A stretch of 5,322 nucleotides of DNA from Candidatus Aenigmatarchaeota archaeon (GCA_016202785.1 JACQOC010000010.1:1-5322); one strand, 5' to 3'; counted from the stretch's first letter, positions 1 through 4,836 are shown. The notes: generated from the sequence alone by a model not told the origin. A program made the numbers and translations.

Positions 1-33
1 AAAGATACCTAAGCTTAGATAAGATGGGAAGCT

Positions 34-38
34 GGTGA
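34..38 (+). promoter_or_regulatory. Shine-Dalgarno-like GGTGA
   Basis: GGTGA matches the archaeal anti-SD (GGAGGTGAT complement) and ends 6 nt before the ATG at 45. It favours 45 or 48 as the start. A weak TATA-like TTAGATAA at 15-22 lies 30 nt before the ATG, the spacing seen at the leaderless genes of this window. The two signals point to different kinds of start, and the upstream context is cut off. Confidence 0.4.
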
Positions 39-44
39 GCACGA

Positions 45-1142
45 ATGATGGAAACGGATTTACTCAAACTGGTGAAAACTCCGTCGGCAGACGGAATCGG
101 GCAGTATTATCTTTATCCGGAATATGCAGGCAATCTCGGACGTTATAGCGGCGGAGAGTCCAGGCCACTTGCTGGAAAAACATCAAGAAAAACCTGCGTC
201 ATCTATCCTAGCGATGGATCAGGACCCTATGTGGCCAAGAAAGAGCGGCAAATGGACGAGCATCGGGCAGAAGCGGAAACGAAATTTCCCGAACAGTTTC
301 CGCAGGGCGGCAACATGTCGCTTCGAGACATATCTATCACAAGAGCGCTTTCGAAACTGGCGCAGTATGAGGATGATAAGATTCGCATTGCTGTGGAAAA
401 ACCGCTGGGCTATTTTGAGGACAATGAAGGTCAAAGGACTGCTTTCTATGAGTTTCAGCCTGGGCTTGATAATAAGCCACAGAAACCCGAAGCGCTCAAA
501 ACGCTGCTAGAATCTGTACAGAAAGGATGGAAAGATGAGGTCGATTTTTTGAATTCCGATTTCTTGGAAAAGGTAGAACATCTAACTGGGCACGCGTTGA
601 CATACAATGCGCGAATGGGCGACCCTATGTGGTCCCTGTACAAGAATCATTTGCTCAGATTGGGTGAGACTAAAAGAAGCGTAGAAGCAAGGAAGCAAGT
701 TGCTGAGGATGCCCATTTCCCATATCTATTTGCCAAAATGGTGATGCTCGCCAACGGTGTCGCCCACAATGAGATGGCAGACGAATATGCACATCTTTTG
801 ACGCCTGACGGTAAGTTGACGACGTTTATCACTGACTTCGAACTTAGCGTGATCCAGATTCAGGAACATGTGGAATATCTTTTGGATCTGCAACTATGGT
901 ACTTGGCCAGTGGGGTTGGCGATTTTACTGATTTCAATAACATGCGTAGCCTGCAGGCAACAGAAAGGAGGAGCGGGTTCCTTAACAACGTAGGCGACAC
1001 GTCGCCGGAATTGGCAAGGAGAATTGAAAATTTCCTTAGGCCTACAGGTTATTTTGACGGCAAAATGGAGCGGTTCGGCCCTGCATATGAAATATTAAAC
1101 GCATTAAGCAGCATGCCGGCCGAAGAATTCTTAATCAAATGA
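45..1142 (+). CDS. Hypothetical protein with degenerate protein-kinase-like fold
   Basis: 365 aa, no signal peptide or membrane segment seen; predicted cytoplasmic. I do not recognise a named family, but the order of motifs resembles a kinase or phosphotransferase. There is a beta hairpin with a VAKK lysine (K65/K66), then a charged helix with glutamates (71-80). A beta4/beta5-like stretch (LGYFEDNEGQRTAFYEF, 121-137) ends in a hinge-like PG. A long helix leads to a catalytic-loop-like segment HNEMADEYAHLL (241-252), then a beta turn and TDFE (263-266) in place of DFG. The usual HxD aspartate appears as E243 and the loop asparagine is not evident, so it may be a pseudokinase or a very divergent enzyme. 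GC is near 48-50% in the stretches I counted, against about 58-67% in the next genes, which could reflect transfer or fast evolution. Two adjacent ATGs (45 and 48) follow GGTGA at 34-38. The coding region is secure; the fold is an inference from motif pattern only. Confidence 0.85.
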   Translation: MMETDLLKLVKTPSADGIGQYYLYPEYAGNLGRYSGGESRPLAGKTSRKTCVIYPSDGSGPYVAKKERQMDEHRAEAETKFPEQFPQGGNMSLRDISITRALSKLAQYEDDKIRIAVEKPLGYFEDNEGQRTAFYEFQPGLDNKPQKPEALKTLLESVQKGWKDEVDFLNSDFLEKVEHLTGHALTYNARMGDPMWSLYKNHLLRLGETKRSVEARKQVAEDAHFPYLFAKMVMLANGVAHNEMADEYAHLLTPDGKLTTFITDFELSVIQIQEHVEYLLDLQLWYLASGVGDFTDFNNMRSLQATERRSGFLNNVGDTSPELARRIENFLRPTGYFDGKMERFGPAYEILNALSSMPAEEFLIK

Positions 1143-1150
1143 GATGCACA

Positions 1151-1165
1151 GCCAAAATATTTGGC
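1151..1165. repeat. 6-3-6 inverted repeat after the kinase-like gene
   Basis: Perfect 6-bp arms GCCAAA and TTTGGC around a 3-nt centre ATA, starting 8 nt after the stop codon. The pairing stops at 15 nt (A/A at the flanks). No T-tract follows. The centre AAATATTT is AT-rich and could be mistaken for a TATA element, but the stronger TATA box for rpl10e lies about 50 nt downstream. The rest of this 105-nt spacer shows only that promoter. Confidence 0.6.
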
Positions 1166-1202
1166 ATAGCTGGTCAACGCCTGCTTCTGAATGCGAGCAA
1201 GG

Positions 1203-1217
1203 CTATAAATATATATA
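1203..1217 (+). promoter_or_regulatory. TATA box of rpl10e
   Basis: A long AT stretch CTATAAATATATATA lies about 31-45 nt before the rpl10e ATG at 1248. With the usual archaeal spacing of about 25-30 nt, transcription would start near 1230-1238, giving a leader of roughly 10-18 nt. The leader contains GTGAT (1240-1244), a partial match to the archaeal Shine-Dalgarno, only 3 nt from the ATG. Confidence 0.75.
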
Positions 1218-1247
1218 CTGCAAATGAACTAAGTTACTAGTGATATT

Positions 1248-1775
1248 ATGAGCCTGCGACCAGCCAAGTGCTACCGGGATTTCAAGCGGCCGTACACGCG
1301 CAAGAGCAGGGCCAACAAGAGCAAGGACTACGTCAAAGGCATCCCGGAGAGCAAGATCCACCGTTTCGAAGTGGGCTCAGCCAAGCAGCAGTTCAGCCTG
1401 CGGCTCTACCTGGTGGCGGCGCGCAGCGTGCAGATCCGGCACAATGCGCTGGAGGCGACCAGAGTGAGCTTGAACAAGAACCTGGACAAGACCATGGGCA
1501 AGGACGCCTATTTCGCCAAGATACTGGTGTTCCCGCACCACGTGCTGCGCGAGAACATGCTGGCCACCGGAGCGGGAGCGGACCGCTTCCAGTCCGGCAT
1601 GCGGCTGGCCTTCGGCCGGCCAGTCGGAACAGCTGCCAGGGTGTTCAAGGGCAGCGCGATCGTCGAGGTGCGCTGCAACCAGAACCATGAAGCGCTGGCC
1701 AGACGGGCGCTGAAGATAGCGAGCAGCAAGCTGCCGACCCCGTGCCTGGTGGTGGCGAGCGCCATAGCCGCGTAG
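1248..1775 (+). CDS. rpl10e: 50S ribosomal protein L10e (uL16 family)
   Basis: 175 aa, the usual length for archaeal L10e. It is the counterpart of bacterial L16 and sits in the large subunit near the A-site tRNA. The N-terminus MSLRPAKCYRDFKRPYTR is characteristic of the archaeal/eukaryotic family. It is followed by the basic loop (RKSRANKSKDYVKGIP), the IHRFEVGS strand, and the core segments IRHNALEATRVSLNKNL (68-84) and VFPHHVLREN (94-103). A conserved GADRFQSGMRLAFGRP segment lies near residues 110-125. The start at 1248 is fixed by homology and the short distance to a strong TATA box. It appears to be a single-gene unit: the next gene has its own TATA signal, and a hairpin overlaps this gene's stop codon. 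High GC with many GCG/CTG/GGC codons, like the mscS gene that follows. Nothing is missing. Confidence 0.97.
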   Translation: MSLRPAKCYRDFKRPYTRKSRANKSKDYVKGIPESKIHRFEVGSAKQQFSLRLYLVAARSVQIRHNALEATRVSLNKNLDKTMGKDAYFAKILVFPHHVLRENMLATGAGADRFQSGMRLAFGRPVGTAARVFKGSAIVEVRCNQNHEALARRALKIASSKLPTPCLVVASAIAA

Positions 1776-1787
1776 CGGCTGGTTTTT
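1766..1787 (+). terminator. Hairpin plus T-tract overlapping the rpl10e stop
   Basis: Perfect inverted repeat AGCCGC-GTA-GCGGCT (1766-1780). The rpl10e stop codon TAG (1773-1775) lies in its loop and 3' arm. GG and T5 (1783-1787) follow directly. It looks like a bacterial intrinsic terminator, whereas archaeal termination is generally driven by oligo-U without need for a hairpin. The same T-tract also forms the TATA box of mscS. Confidence 0.5.
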
Positions 1788-1790
1788 ATA
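1783..1790 (+). promoter_or_regulatory. TATA box of mscS
   Basis: TTTTTATA begins 30 nt before the mscS ATG at 1813. At normal archaeal spacing transcription would start at or next to the ATG, so the mRNA is predicted to be leaderless. No Shine-Dalgarno motif is present between the box and the start, in agreement with that. Confidence 0.65.
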
Positions 1791-1812
1791 GCGACGCATC
1801 ACATCTCTAGAT

Positions 1813-2847
1813 ATGGCGCTCGAGGTCTTGTTCCAGAACGAGTATACCACCTTCCTTTCGATAATGGCAACTGCGGTAATCGTTGCTACCGCCTTTGACT
1901 TCGTGCTGCGCAACTACGCCAAGAAGCTGGCGGCCAAGACCAAGAGCGAGCTGGACGACGCCATATTGCACATCATCGAGCGGCCGCTCTACCTGCTGAT
2001 CATGCTGGCCGGCCTGTATTTCGCGGCGAAACAGCTGCCCATCCTGGCGCCGTATGCGGTGTGGCTTGACGAGGTGTTCTTTACCGCCGCAGTCTTGCTG
2101 GTGGCACTGATGGTGTCAAGAATTGCGGAGGTGCTGGTAAGCCACTGGCTGAAGGTGCGCCGGCGCTATGAAAAAATGCCCAGACTGATCAGCAAAGTCA
2201 TAGCGGTTTTCATCTACCTGATCGCGTTCATTACCATTCTTGGCTATTTCAACGTCGAAATAACGCCGCTGATCGCCGCCTTAGGCCTGGGCGGCCTGGC
2301 GCTGGGCCTGGCGTTGCAGTCAACCCTGACCAACTTCTTTGCCGGCCTGCATATCCTGTCGGACAAGCCGGTCAGCGTCGGCAATTTCATCGAGGTGGAG
2401 AACGGCACGATCTCCGGGTTCGTCGAGGACATCGGCTGGCGCTCCACGCGGATCAGGACGTTGCACAACACCATCGTCATCGTGCCGAACGCCAGGCTGG
2501 CGGAGAGCGTGATCACTAACTACTCGCTGCCGGACAGCACCAACCTGCTGCGGATTGAATGCGGCGTGGCGTACGATTCAAACCTCGACCGGGTTGAGAA
2601 GGCCGCTTTGGACGTGGCGCGCAAGGCGCAGAAGGGCATGGCCGGCCTGGTGAAGGGTGCCGAACCTGCGGTCCGGTTCCACACCTTCGGCGACTCCAAC
2701 ATCAACTTCCGGATTGTGCTGGTGATGGACGACTTCGAGCAGCGCGGCCGGATCACGCACGAGTTCATCAAGGCGCTGAAGGCCCGGTTCGACAAGGAAA
2801 AGATCGAGATATCGTGGCCGGTGCGCAAGGTTTATTACGGCAAATGA
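1813..2847 (+). CDS. mscS: MscS-family small-conductance mechanosensitive channel
   Basis: 344 aa membrane channel that would open under membrane tension to release solutes during hypo-osmotic shock. Hydrophobic helices lie at about residues 12-32, 57-74, 85-110 and 125-145. They are followed by the glycine/alanine-rich pore helix IAALGLGGLALGLALQSTL (154-172), the hallmark of the family. The beta domain contains the conserved FIEVENGTISGFVEDIGWRS segment (192-211) and IVPNA (223-227). The C-terminal alpha/beta domain ends in IEISWPVRKVYYG, matching the typical MscS ending. The length is between E. coli MscS and the larger members, with one or two extra N-terminal helices. The ATG at 1813 sits 30 nt from the TATA box and is preferred. 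It converges on the DUF202 gene with a 45-nt spacer. The family is clear; ion selectivity cannot be told. Confidence 0.93.
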   Translation: MALEVLFQNEYTTFLSIMATAVIVATAFDFVLRNYAKKLAAKTKSELDDAILHIIERPLYLLIMLAGLYFAAKQLPILAPYAVWLDEVFFTAAVLLVALMVSRIAEVLVSHWLKVRRRYEKMPRLISKVIAVFIYLIAFITILGYFNVEITPLIAALGLGGLALGLALQSTLTNFFAGLHILSDKPVSVGNFIEVENGTISGFVEDIGWRSTRIRTLHNTIVIVPNARLAESVITNYSLPDSTNLLRIECGVAYDSNLDRVEKAALDVARKAQKGMAGLVKGAEPAVRFHTFGDSNINFRIVLVMDDFEQRGRITHEFIKALKARFDKEKIEISWPVRKVYYGK

Positions 2848-2877
2848 GCGCTCGGTTGCAGAATTGCGGCGGCCGGC

Positions 2878-2890
2878 CGGCTCTAAGCCG
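2878..2890 (-). repeat. 5-3-5 inverted repeat between mscS and the DUF202 gene
   Basis: On the plus strand CGGCT-CTA-AGCCG, a perfect 5-bp dyad with a 3-nt centre. It begins 2 nt past the stop of the DUF202 gene (read on the minus strand) and 30 nt past the stop of mscS. Just beside it is a GC-rich run (2866-2881) with overlapping CCGG palindromes, so other foldings are possible. No T-tract on either strand. Confidence 0.4.
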
Positions 2891-2892
2891 CG

Positions 2893-3201
2893 TCACAAGT
2901 ATTGTTCCATCGAGATGCCGAGCCGTTGCCGGAGCGACTTCATCTTGCGCTTGTAGCGCAGCAGGCGCCGTATAGATTCGGCCACTTCCACGATGCCGAA
3001 CGCCACCATCACCAGCCCGATGGCCGCGGCCAGGCCGGTGTGGGCAAGGTAGAACGCGACCAGGCTGGTGCCGATGCCGATGAACAGCAGGCCGGTGCGC
3101 ATGAAGGAGAGTACGGTCCGCTCTTTGGACAAGATGGACTGCTCGGCCATGAGCAGCAGTTGTAAATCTTCGCCATTGCCGTTTTTGGTGCGCTTGGCCA
3201 T
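2893..3201 (-). CDS. DUF202-family small membrane protein
   Basis: 102 aa starting MAKRTKNGNG. The segment ERTVLSFMRTGLLFIGIG (27-44) fits the ERTxLxxxRTGLxxIxxG signature of DUF202 (YidH-like) proteins. It runs into a first membrane helix (about 34-54); a second follows (about 57-73), then a very basic tail (RRLLRYKRKMKSLRQRLG). The family's biochemical role is not established, so none is claimed. An upstream in-frame ATG would give 192 aa, but that extension crosses the divergent promoter and overlaps the lsm gene antisense. The start at 3201 lies just after GGTAAG (3210-3205), a partial Shine-Dalgarno, and about 50 nt below the shared TATA element. It converges on mscS and is divergent to lsm. 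Start and family are well supported. Confidence 0.85.
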   Translation of the reverse strand: MAKRTKNGNGEDLQLLLMAEQSILSKERTVLSFMRTGLLFIGIGTSLVAFYLAHTGLAAAIGLVMVAFGIVEVAESIRRLLRYKRKMKSLRQRLGISMEQYL

Positions 3202-3209
3202 ATGCTTAC

Positions 3210-3224
3210 CGTTCTTTAAGAACG
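3210..3224. promoter_or_regulatory. 6-3-6 dyad at the predicted DUF202 transcription start
   Basis: CGTTCT-TTA-AGAACG is perfectly symmetric over 15 nt (7-1-7 if the central T/A pair is counted). Counting 30 nt from the TATA element on the minus strand places the transcription start near 3220, inside the dyad. That position suits an operator for a dimeric regulator. As an RNA hairpin it would form only if transcription starts upstream of it. Confidence 0.4.
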
Positions 3225-3238
3225 TGCGTCCAGTCGCG

Positions 3239-3252
3239 TTTAAATATTTATG
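3239..3252. promoter_or_regulatory. Shared palindromic TATA element, lsm / DUF202 gene
   Basis: TTTAAATATTTATG contains the palindrome TAAATATTTA (3241-3250), which reads as a TATA box on both strands. On the plus strand TTTAAATA starts 30 nt before the lsm ATG at 3269, predicting a leaderless lsm mRNA. On the minus strand it lies about 50 nt before the DUF202 start, leaving a leader of about 20 nt. No other TATA candidate is evident in this 67-nt divergent spacer. Confidence 0.65.
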
Positions 3253-3268
3253 CCGCGCAGTTATATCC

Positions 3269-3496
3269 ATGAGCGAAAGCATGCAGCGGCCCCTTGATGT
3301 TTTGGGCCAGGCATTGGAGAAGAAGATACTGGTAAGGACCAAGTTCGGCGAGACGATTTCTGGCGTCCTGAAGGCCTTCGACAGCCATATCAATATATGG
3401 ATGGACGATGCGAAAGTGCAGGGCGAGAAGGAAATGAACATGGGCAAAGTCCTGATCCGGGGCGACAACATCGTCTACATATCGCCGGAGAAGTAA
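3269..3496 (+). CDS. lsm: Archaeal Sm-like (LSm) RNA-binding protein
   Basis: 75 aa, standard length for a single-domain archaeal Sm protein. These form ring-shaped heptamers that bind U-rich RNA and take part in RNA processing and tRNA/sRNA metabolism. The N-terminal helix (PLDVLGQALEKKILV, 8-22) leads into the Sm1 motif (TKFGETISGVLKAFDSHINIWMDDA, 24-48), with the typical G, FD and N positions. The Sm2 motif MGKVLIRGDNIVYIS (58-72) is close to family consensus: the IRGDN loop supplies Arg and Asp for uridine binding. The longer reading from 3068 is rejected because it crosses the divergent gene and the TATA element. The start at 3269 is 30 nt from the TATA box, suggesting leaderless translation. 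In many archaea this gene directly precedes rpl37e; here another gene lies between them. Confidence 0.95.
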   Translation: MSESMQRPLDVLGQALEKKILVRTKFGETISGVLKAFDSHINIWMDDAKVQGEKEMNMGKVLIRGDNIVYISPEK

Positions 3497-3553
3497 AGGG
3501 CTTCTTTGCGCTGCGATTGGGCTAGCAGAGTTGATGGCCGGACGGCGTAATGG

Positions 3554-3575
3554 CCATGTAACACATGGTTTTTTT
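3554..3575 (+). terminator. Hairpin plus T7 tract after lsm
   Basis: Perfect inverted repeat CCATGT-AAC-ACATGG (3554-3568), directly followed by seven T (3569-3575). It starts 57 nt after the lsm stop. It is the clearest intrinsic-terminator-like element in the window. The T-run passes into AA and also serves as the likely TATA box of the next gene. The 57 nt between the lsm stop and the hairpin hold nothing else I can name. Confidence 0.55.
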
Positions 3576-3577
3576 AA
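3569..3577 (+). promoter_or_regulatory. TATA-like box of the helical unknown gene
   Basis: TTTTTTTAA begins 29 nt before the ATG at 3598, the same spacing as at mscS (30) and lsm (30). This places the transcription start at the ATG and is the main reason to prefer 3598 over the in-frame ATG at 3565, which lies upstream of the box and inside the hairpin. Confidence 0.5.
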
Positions 3578-3597
3578 GCAAACCGCGCAGGTTAGAT

Positions 3598-4452
3598 ATG
3601 AATCGCAGCTTGGGTGGCTACTTGGCAACGTCCCTGTCCATCCTGGACGAGAAGACGCAGGTGCTGGATCTGCCGCAGGAAATCTACCATCTGCCTGCCA
3701 GCCTGCGCCGCGATTTCGCGCTCGAGCTGGCCGGCGATTATAGAGATGTGGATGTATATTTTCAAGAACGCGTTCTCGATTCTATGGATACGCCGCTGGA
3801 GCTGAGGGAAAAGGCAGCCCAGAACTATTTGGCGGTAGCGCGCGCGGTGCGGGATAAAGAAAGAGGCCTGCCGAAGGAGGAGCGGCGCGAAGGCAACTAT
3901 TTCCTGACCGAGCTCTTGCTCGGCCTGATCCGTGACACGCGGCTGGACCTGGCAAAACAGTATTTGGCGGCCGCATGGGATGCCGGCTTCAGACCTAGTG
4001 TGCGGAAATTGCTTGGCTATCGGCCGGATGTGCAAGAAGGAGAACGGTCAGCGTTTGCCGCACAGCGGGAAGAGTTTTTGGACTATCTGGAAATCCAGGG
4101 CTATAAAGTTGACTATAACAAACACTTGCAGCCAAAGAAATTGCGCAGCCTCAGCGACGGCATGCCGGAGGCGCTACTCTCGGCATTGAACATGGAAGCG
4201 GTTCAGGCCTTGGCCGAACTGGACAGGCTCATTGAAAACGAAGAAGTTAACGACGGCGATCTGCTCCACGATCTGTCCTATAAGGAATGGGAGAAGGGCA
4301 ACCGAGCCCTGGCCATCGGACTGCTGGCACGCGCCATACCGTTGGAATATGAAATGACAGAACGCGAAAAAGTGGATGTGGCAAGCTATTTGGACAACCT
4401 AACGGCCAGACTGCCTAGCGACCAGACCGGAAGCAGAGAGCATAGTTGGTGA
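3598..4452 (+). CDS. Hypothetical alpha-helical protein between lsm and rpl37e
   Basis: 284 aa from the preferred start MNRSLGGYLA; an in-frame ATG at 3565 would add 11 residues but lies inside the predicted terminator hairpin. I do not recognise a family. The protein is almost wholly helical by composition, rich in Leu, Ala, Glu and Arg, with no signal peptide, membrane helix or cysteine motif. Residues 221-270 (from DLLHDLSYKEWEKGNRALAI onward) resemble a TPR-like helix pair with the G-N-x-x-x-A-I spacing. The middle (about 100-130) also reads as paired helices (LLLGLIRD, DLAKQYLAAAWDAG). A helical-repeat scaffold is an inference. It has its own promoter, a 101-nt gap from lsm and 64 nt to rpl37e. 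Codon use fits a real gene and is slightly less GC-rich than the ribosomal genes. Its position suggests insertion into an old lsm-rpl37e pair. Confidence 0.8.
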   Translation: MNRSLGGYLATSLSILDEKTQVLDLPQEIYHLPASLRRDFALELAGDYRDVDVYFQERVLDSMDTPLELREKAAQNYLAVARAVRDKERGLPKEERREGNYFLTELLLGLIRDTRLDLAKQYLAAAWDAGFRPSVRKLLGYRPDVQEGERSAFAAQREEFLDYLEIQGYKVDYNKHLQPKKLRSLSDGMPEALLSALNMEAVQALAELDRLIENEEVNDGDLLHDLSYKEWEKGNRALAIGLLARAIPLEYEMTEREKVDVASYLDNLTARLPSDQTGSREHSW

Positions 4453-4459
4453 ATAGCGC

Positions 4460-4472
4460 TTCTGCCGCAGAA
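4460..4472. repeat. 5-3-5 inverted repeat upstream of rpl37e
   Basis: TTCTG-CCG-CAGAA, a perfect 5-bp dyad with a 3-nt centre, 7 nt after the stop of the preceding gene and 3 nt before the rpl37e TATA box. Its right arm overlaps the purine-rich AGAAAGG that would act as the BRE, so anything bound or folded here could affect TFB binding. No T-tract follows. Confidence 0.4.
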
Positions 4473-4482
4473 AGGTTATATA
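4469..4482 (+). promoter_or_regulatory. BRE and TATA box of rpl37e
   Basis: Purine-rich AGAAAGG (4469-4475), a plausible TFB recognition element, is followed directly by TTATATA (4476-4482). The TATA box starts 41 nt before the ATG at 4517. Transcription would begin near 4502-4507, leaving a leader of about 10-15 nt, long enough to include the Shine-Dalgarno motif. Confidence 0.7.
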
Positions 4483-4507
4483 CTTGCCTGCATAGAGATT
4501 ATTACTT

Positions 4508-4513
4508 AGGTGA
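4508..4513 (+). promoter_or_regulatory. Shine-Dalgarno AGGTGA of rpl37e
   Basis: AGGTGA is a full 6-nt match to the archaeal anti-SD and ends 3 nt before the ATG at 4517, somewhat close. An in-frame ATG at 4541 (MGKRQKK) would be 27 nt away, so 4517 is preferred. It is one of the few genes here with a clear SD; mscS, lsm and the unknown gene lack one. Confidence 0.65.
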
Positions 4514-4516
4514 CAT

Positions 4517-4711
4517 ATGCCAGCAAAAGGATCCCCGTCCATGGGCAAGCGGCAGAAGAAGAGCCACACCATCTGCCGCCGCTGCGGCAAGCATGCCTAT
4601 CACGTTTCCCATCGTTACTGCGCGCACTGCGGCTTCGGCCGTTCCAGCCGGATCCGGCAATTCAACTGGCAGTGGAAAGACGTCCTGGGCAAGGGCCAAC
4701 GCAAGATCTGA
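4517..4711 (+). CDS. rpl37e: 50S ribosomal protein L37e
   Basis: 64 aa zinc-ribbon protein of the large ribosomal subunit that binds 23S rRNA. Archaeal L37e proteins are about 55-65 residues, so this is full length. The N-terminus MPAKGSPSMGKRQKKSH corresponds to the family's xKGTPSxGKRxKKTH. Two CxxC pairs, C20/C23 and C35/C38, bind zinc, with the family context CRRCGKHAYHV and YCAHCGFGRSSRIR. The tail QFNWQWKDVLGKGQRKI is basic. The ATG at 4517 is supported by homology and by AGGTGA just upstream. In many archaea this gene follows lsm directly; here a 284-aa unknown separates them and it has its own BRE/TATA. It converges on tbp across a 125-nt spacer. Confidence 0.96.
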   Translation: MPAKGSPSMGKRQKKSHTICRRCGKHAYHVSHRYCAHCGFGRSSRIRQFNWQWKDVLGKGQRKI

Positions 4712-4762
4712 TTGCCGACCCGTTTGGCTTTACGTTAGCACACAAATCTTTTGCCAGCGTTT

Positions 4763-4811
4763 CAGCCTTTTCACCGGTTGAACCAACCGCAGAACGGCTG
4801 ACTGGAAAAGG
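4763..4811. repeat. 6-3-6 hairpin with outer arms between rpl37e and tbp
   Basis: The core is the perfect repeat CGGTTG-AAC-CAACCG (4775-4789). Outer arms CAGCC (4763-4767) and GGCTG (4796-4800) can pair around it with internal loops. CCTTTTC (4766-4772) can instead pair with GAAAAGG (4805-4811), a competing fold. It lies between two convergent 3' ends (63 nt past rpl37e, 47 nt past tbp), where a two-way termination or RNA-end signal would be expected. No T-tract adjoins the core. The remainder of this 125-nt spacer shows nothing else apart from A5 at 4830-4834. Confidence 0.45.
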
Positions 4812-4829
4812 GGCAATTCGGTTGGAATG

Positions 4830-4834
4830 AAAAA
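4830..4834 (-). terminator. Possible oligo-U terminator of tbp
   Basis: Five A on the plus strand read as U5 just past the tbp stop codon (4837-4839) on the minus strand. Short oligo-U runs are enough for archaeal termination in some cases, but five is minimal and this is a weak call. Confidence 0.3.
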
Positions 4835-4836
4835 TA

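Noticed and set aside
1268..1913. Long open frames overlapping rpl10e (+ strand 1268-1690, - strand 1377-1913)
   Set aside because: High-GC shadows with low-complexity Gln/Ala/Arg/His-rich translations and no recognisable domain; rpl10e is unambiguous there.
2866..2881. GC-rich CCGG palindromes as a strong terminator between mscS and the DUF202 gene
   Set aside because: Overlapping CCGG runs arise easily at this GC content, and no T-tract follows on either strand.
2893..3471. 192-aa version of the DUF202 protein
   Set aside because: The extra 90 residues run antisense through lsm and the shared TATA element and show no family similarity; the 102-aa form starting MAKRTK has the full domain.
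3068..3496. 142-aa version of the Sm-like protein
   Set aside because: The N-terminal extension overlaps the DUF202 gene and the promoter; the Sm fold is complete from 3269.
3592..4035. 147-aa minus-strand frame over the helical unknown gene
   Set aside because: The plus-strand frame is longer, has a promoter at the right spacing and a plausible globular composition; the antisense frame has neither.
1143..4836. tRNA, C/D-box guide RNA, CRISPR or mobile element in the spacers
   Set aside because: No cloverleaf, no paired RTGATGA/CTGA boxes, no spaced direct repeats, and no transposase or terminal repeats; the spacers are only 37-125 nt.
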